This document shows, one piece after another, positions 5,649 to 6,394 of a stretch of DNA of 6,394 bases; position 1 is the stretch's first letter, and each line of letters begins with the position of its first letter. This stretch comes from Belnapia sp. (lineage in GTDB: Bacteria > Pseudomonadota > Alphaproteobacteria > Acetobacterales > Acetobacteraceae), in the NCBI GenBank assembly GCA_028291445.1, contig JAQGIA010000607.1:1-6394 (forward strand), given 5' to 3'. The translations under genes and the position numbers were made by a program. Under the pieces are notes generated by a model. It worked only from the letters and a program-made list of their open reading frames with translations, did no database searches and was not told where the DNA came from.

Positions 5649-6394
5649 TTAGGGCGTTGGCGGCCGCGACACCCCCGGGACTTGTGGCATCCCCGGGACT
5701 TGTGGCACCCCCGGCGGCTGCGACACGCCTGGGACCTGCGACACCATGGGGGGACGCAGCGGCCCGCGCAGCACCCGCTGATCCTCCAGGCAGATCCGCG
5801 ACAGCCGCCGGTATTCGGCCTGGGTGTCGATCTCCCGGTGGGCCGCCTCCCGCGCCGCCCGCATGGCCGCCAGCGCCGGCTCCAGCGCCCGCCGCAGCCC
5901 CTGCTGCAACTGGCCCATCGCCTCGTCGAGCGTCGCCCCGTGCCCCTCGGCCCGGGCCCCCCAGGCCACCGCGGCCGCCTGCGCCCTGGCCCCGGCCTGG
6001 CGCAGGGTCTGCCGGTTCACCGCCACATGCCGCCGCTCATGCGCCAGCACCTCCCGCCAGAGGCAGCCATCGGCCGGGATTTCCCGGGCGACCCGCACCA
6101 GATGCTCGGTCTGCACCAGGTTCAGCGTCACCACCGCCGGCCGGGCGCAGACCCCGCTTTCGCTGCTGCGGTAGCTCGTTTCGACCTCGCTCCGCCATTC
6201 GACGCGCGAGGTGGTGAGGCCCAGGTGGTGCATCGTCGCGCTACGCGGCTGGCCGGTTTCCCGGTGCAACTCGTCGACGCTCAGCGCGCCGCTCTCGACC
6301 GGCTCCGGATCCACCACCGCCAGCCGGACCACCGGCGCGCCGGCCGGGCAGGCGGGCGGCGGCTCGGCCCGCGCCTGGCCGGCCATCGGGCCTG
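5649..6394 (-). CDS. Putative secreted zincin-like protein with HERRH motif, 5' end beyond window
   Basis: The frame is open to the right edge; numbering here is from Met at 6386. The first visible residues, GPMAGQARAEPPPA, look like the end of a signal peptide with an ARA cleavage site, so the true start is probably outside. The only candidate in view, ATG 6386, has no visible Shine-Dalgarno, though just 8 bases precede it. The core has Cys80 and Cys108, possibly a disulfide, and LAHERRHVAVNRQTL with HExxH at 116-120, the zinc-binding motif of zincin metalloproteases. The layout recalls DUF922 (predicted secreted Zn-dependent proteases), but I cannot confirm that family. Residues about 125-205 are Ala/Arg/Glu-rich and probably helical. 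The C-terminus (217-240) is four QVPGVS-like hexapeptides, then RPPTP. Activity is not proven: a third zinc ligand is not obvious. It lies upstream of the amidase on the same strand. Confidence 0.72.
   Translation of the reverse strand, partial: GPMAGQARAEPPPACPAGAPVVRLAVVDPEPVESGALSVDELHRETGQPRSATMHHLGLTTSRVEWRSEVETSYRSSESGVCARPAVVTLNLVQTEHLVRVAREIPADGCLWREVLAHERRHVAVNRQTLRQAGARAQAAAVAWGARAEGHGATLDEAMGQLQQGLRRALEPALAAMRAAREAAHREIDTQAEYRRLSRICLEDQRVLRGPLRPPMVSQVPGVSQPPGVPQVPGMPQVPGVSRPPTP
5667..5738 (-). repeat. Four 18-base tandem repeats encoding a hexapeptide tail
   Basis: Four consecutive 18-base units (5667, 5685, 5703, 5721), with a fifth partial unit at 5739-5744. On the minus strand they read in frame as QVPGVS, QPPGVP, QVPGMP, QVPGVS. 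CCCCGGGACTTG is shared exactly by the first two units. The period is a multiple of three, so copy-number change would keep the frame. Confidence 0.88.

Noticed and set aside
4607..6217. Very long plus-strand open frame (536 codons) across the amidase and HERRH genes
   Set aside because: It is antisense to two well-supported genes, and its translation is low-complexity Pro/Ala/Arg in the second half, as expected from a stop-poor frame in GC-rich DNA.

Overview
The window is GC-rich chromosomal DNA, about 73-75% GC on hand-counted 60-base lines in the outer genes. Gene content and composition fit an alphaproteobacterium of the Acetobacteraceae (Roseomonas-like). That placement is inference from base composition, protein style and an IS5-type remnant; no rRNA or other marker gene is present.

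Left part (1-2498) is a divergent pair. On the minus strand is an AMP-forming acyl-CoA synthetase, open to the left edge: 428 residues are visible and the C-terminal lid domain is missing. On the plus strand is a complete classical short-chain dehydrogenase/reductase with a C-terminal membrane anchor. They share a 140-base intergenic region with a ribosome binding site for each gene. The SDR is followed within 10 bases by a strong GC-rich hairpin.

Middle part (2499-4576) looks like accessory DNA. It holds a short, weakly supported hypothetical ORF (2621-2944, +) and a minus-strand gene for a secreted PEP-CTERM protein made almost entirely of two tandem copies of one 105-residue domain (about 76% identical, 348-base offset). 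It also holds a broken IS5-family transposase remnant (3957-4483, -). Hand-counted GC in the PEP-CTERM gene is lower, about 62%. Together with the IS remnant this suggests an acquired segment, which is inference.

Right part (4577-6394), all minus strand: a complete acetamidase/formamidase-family enzyme that probably starts at TTG 5542 behind a strong Shine-Dalgarno, and upstream of it a gene cut by the right edge. The latter appears to encode a secreted zincin-like protein with a HERRH motif and a C-terminal hexapeptide repeat tail encoded by four 18-base tandem repeats.

No RNA gene, CRISPR array, phage module or recognisable defence system was found. The genes do not form one pathway. The least ordinary items are the two-domain PEP-CTERM protein, the HExxH protein with its repeat tail, and the small ORF next to the island.
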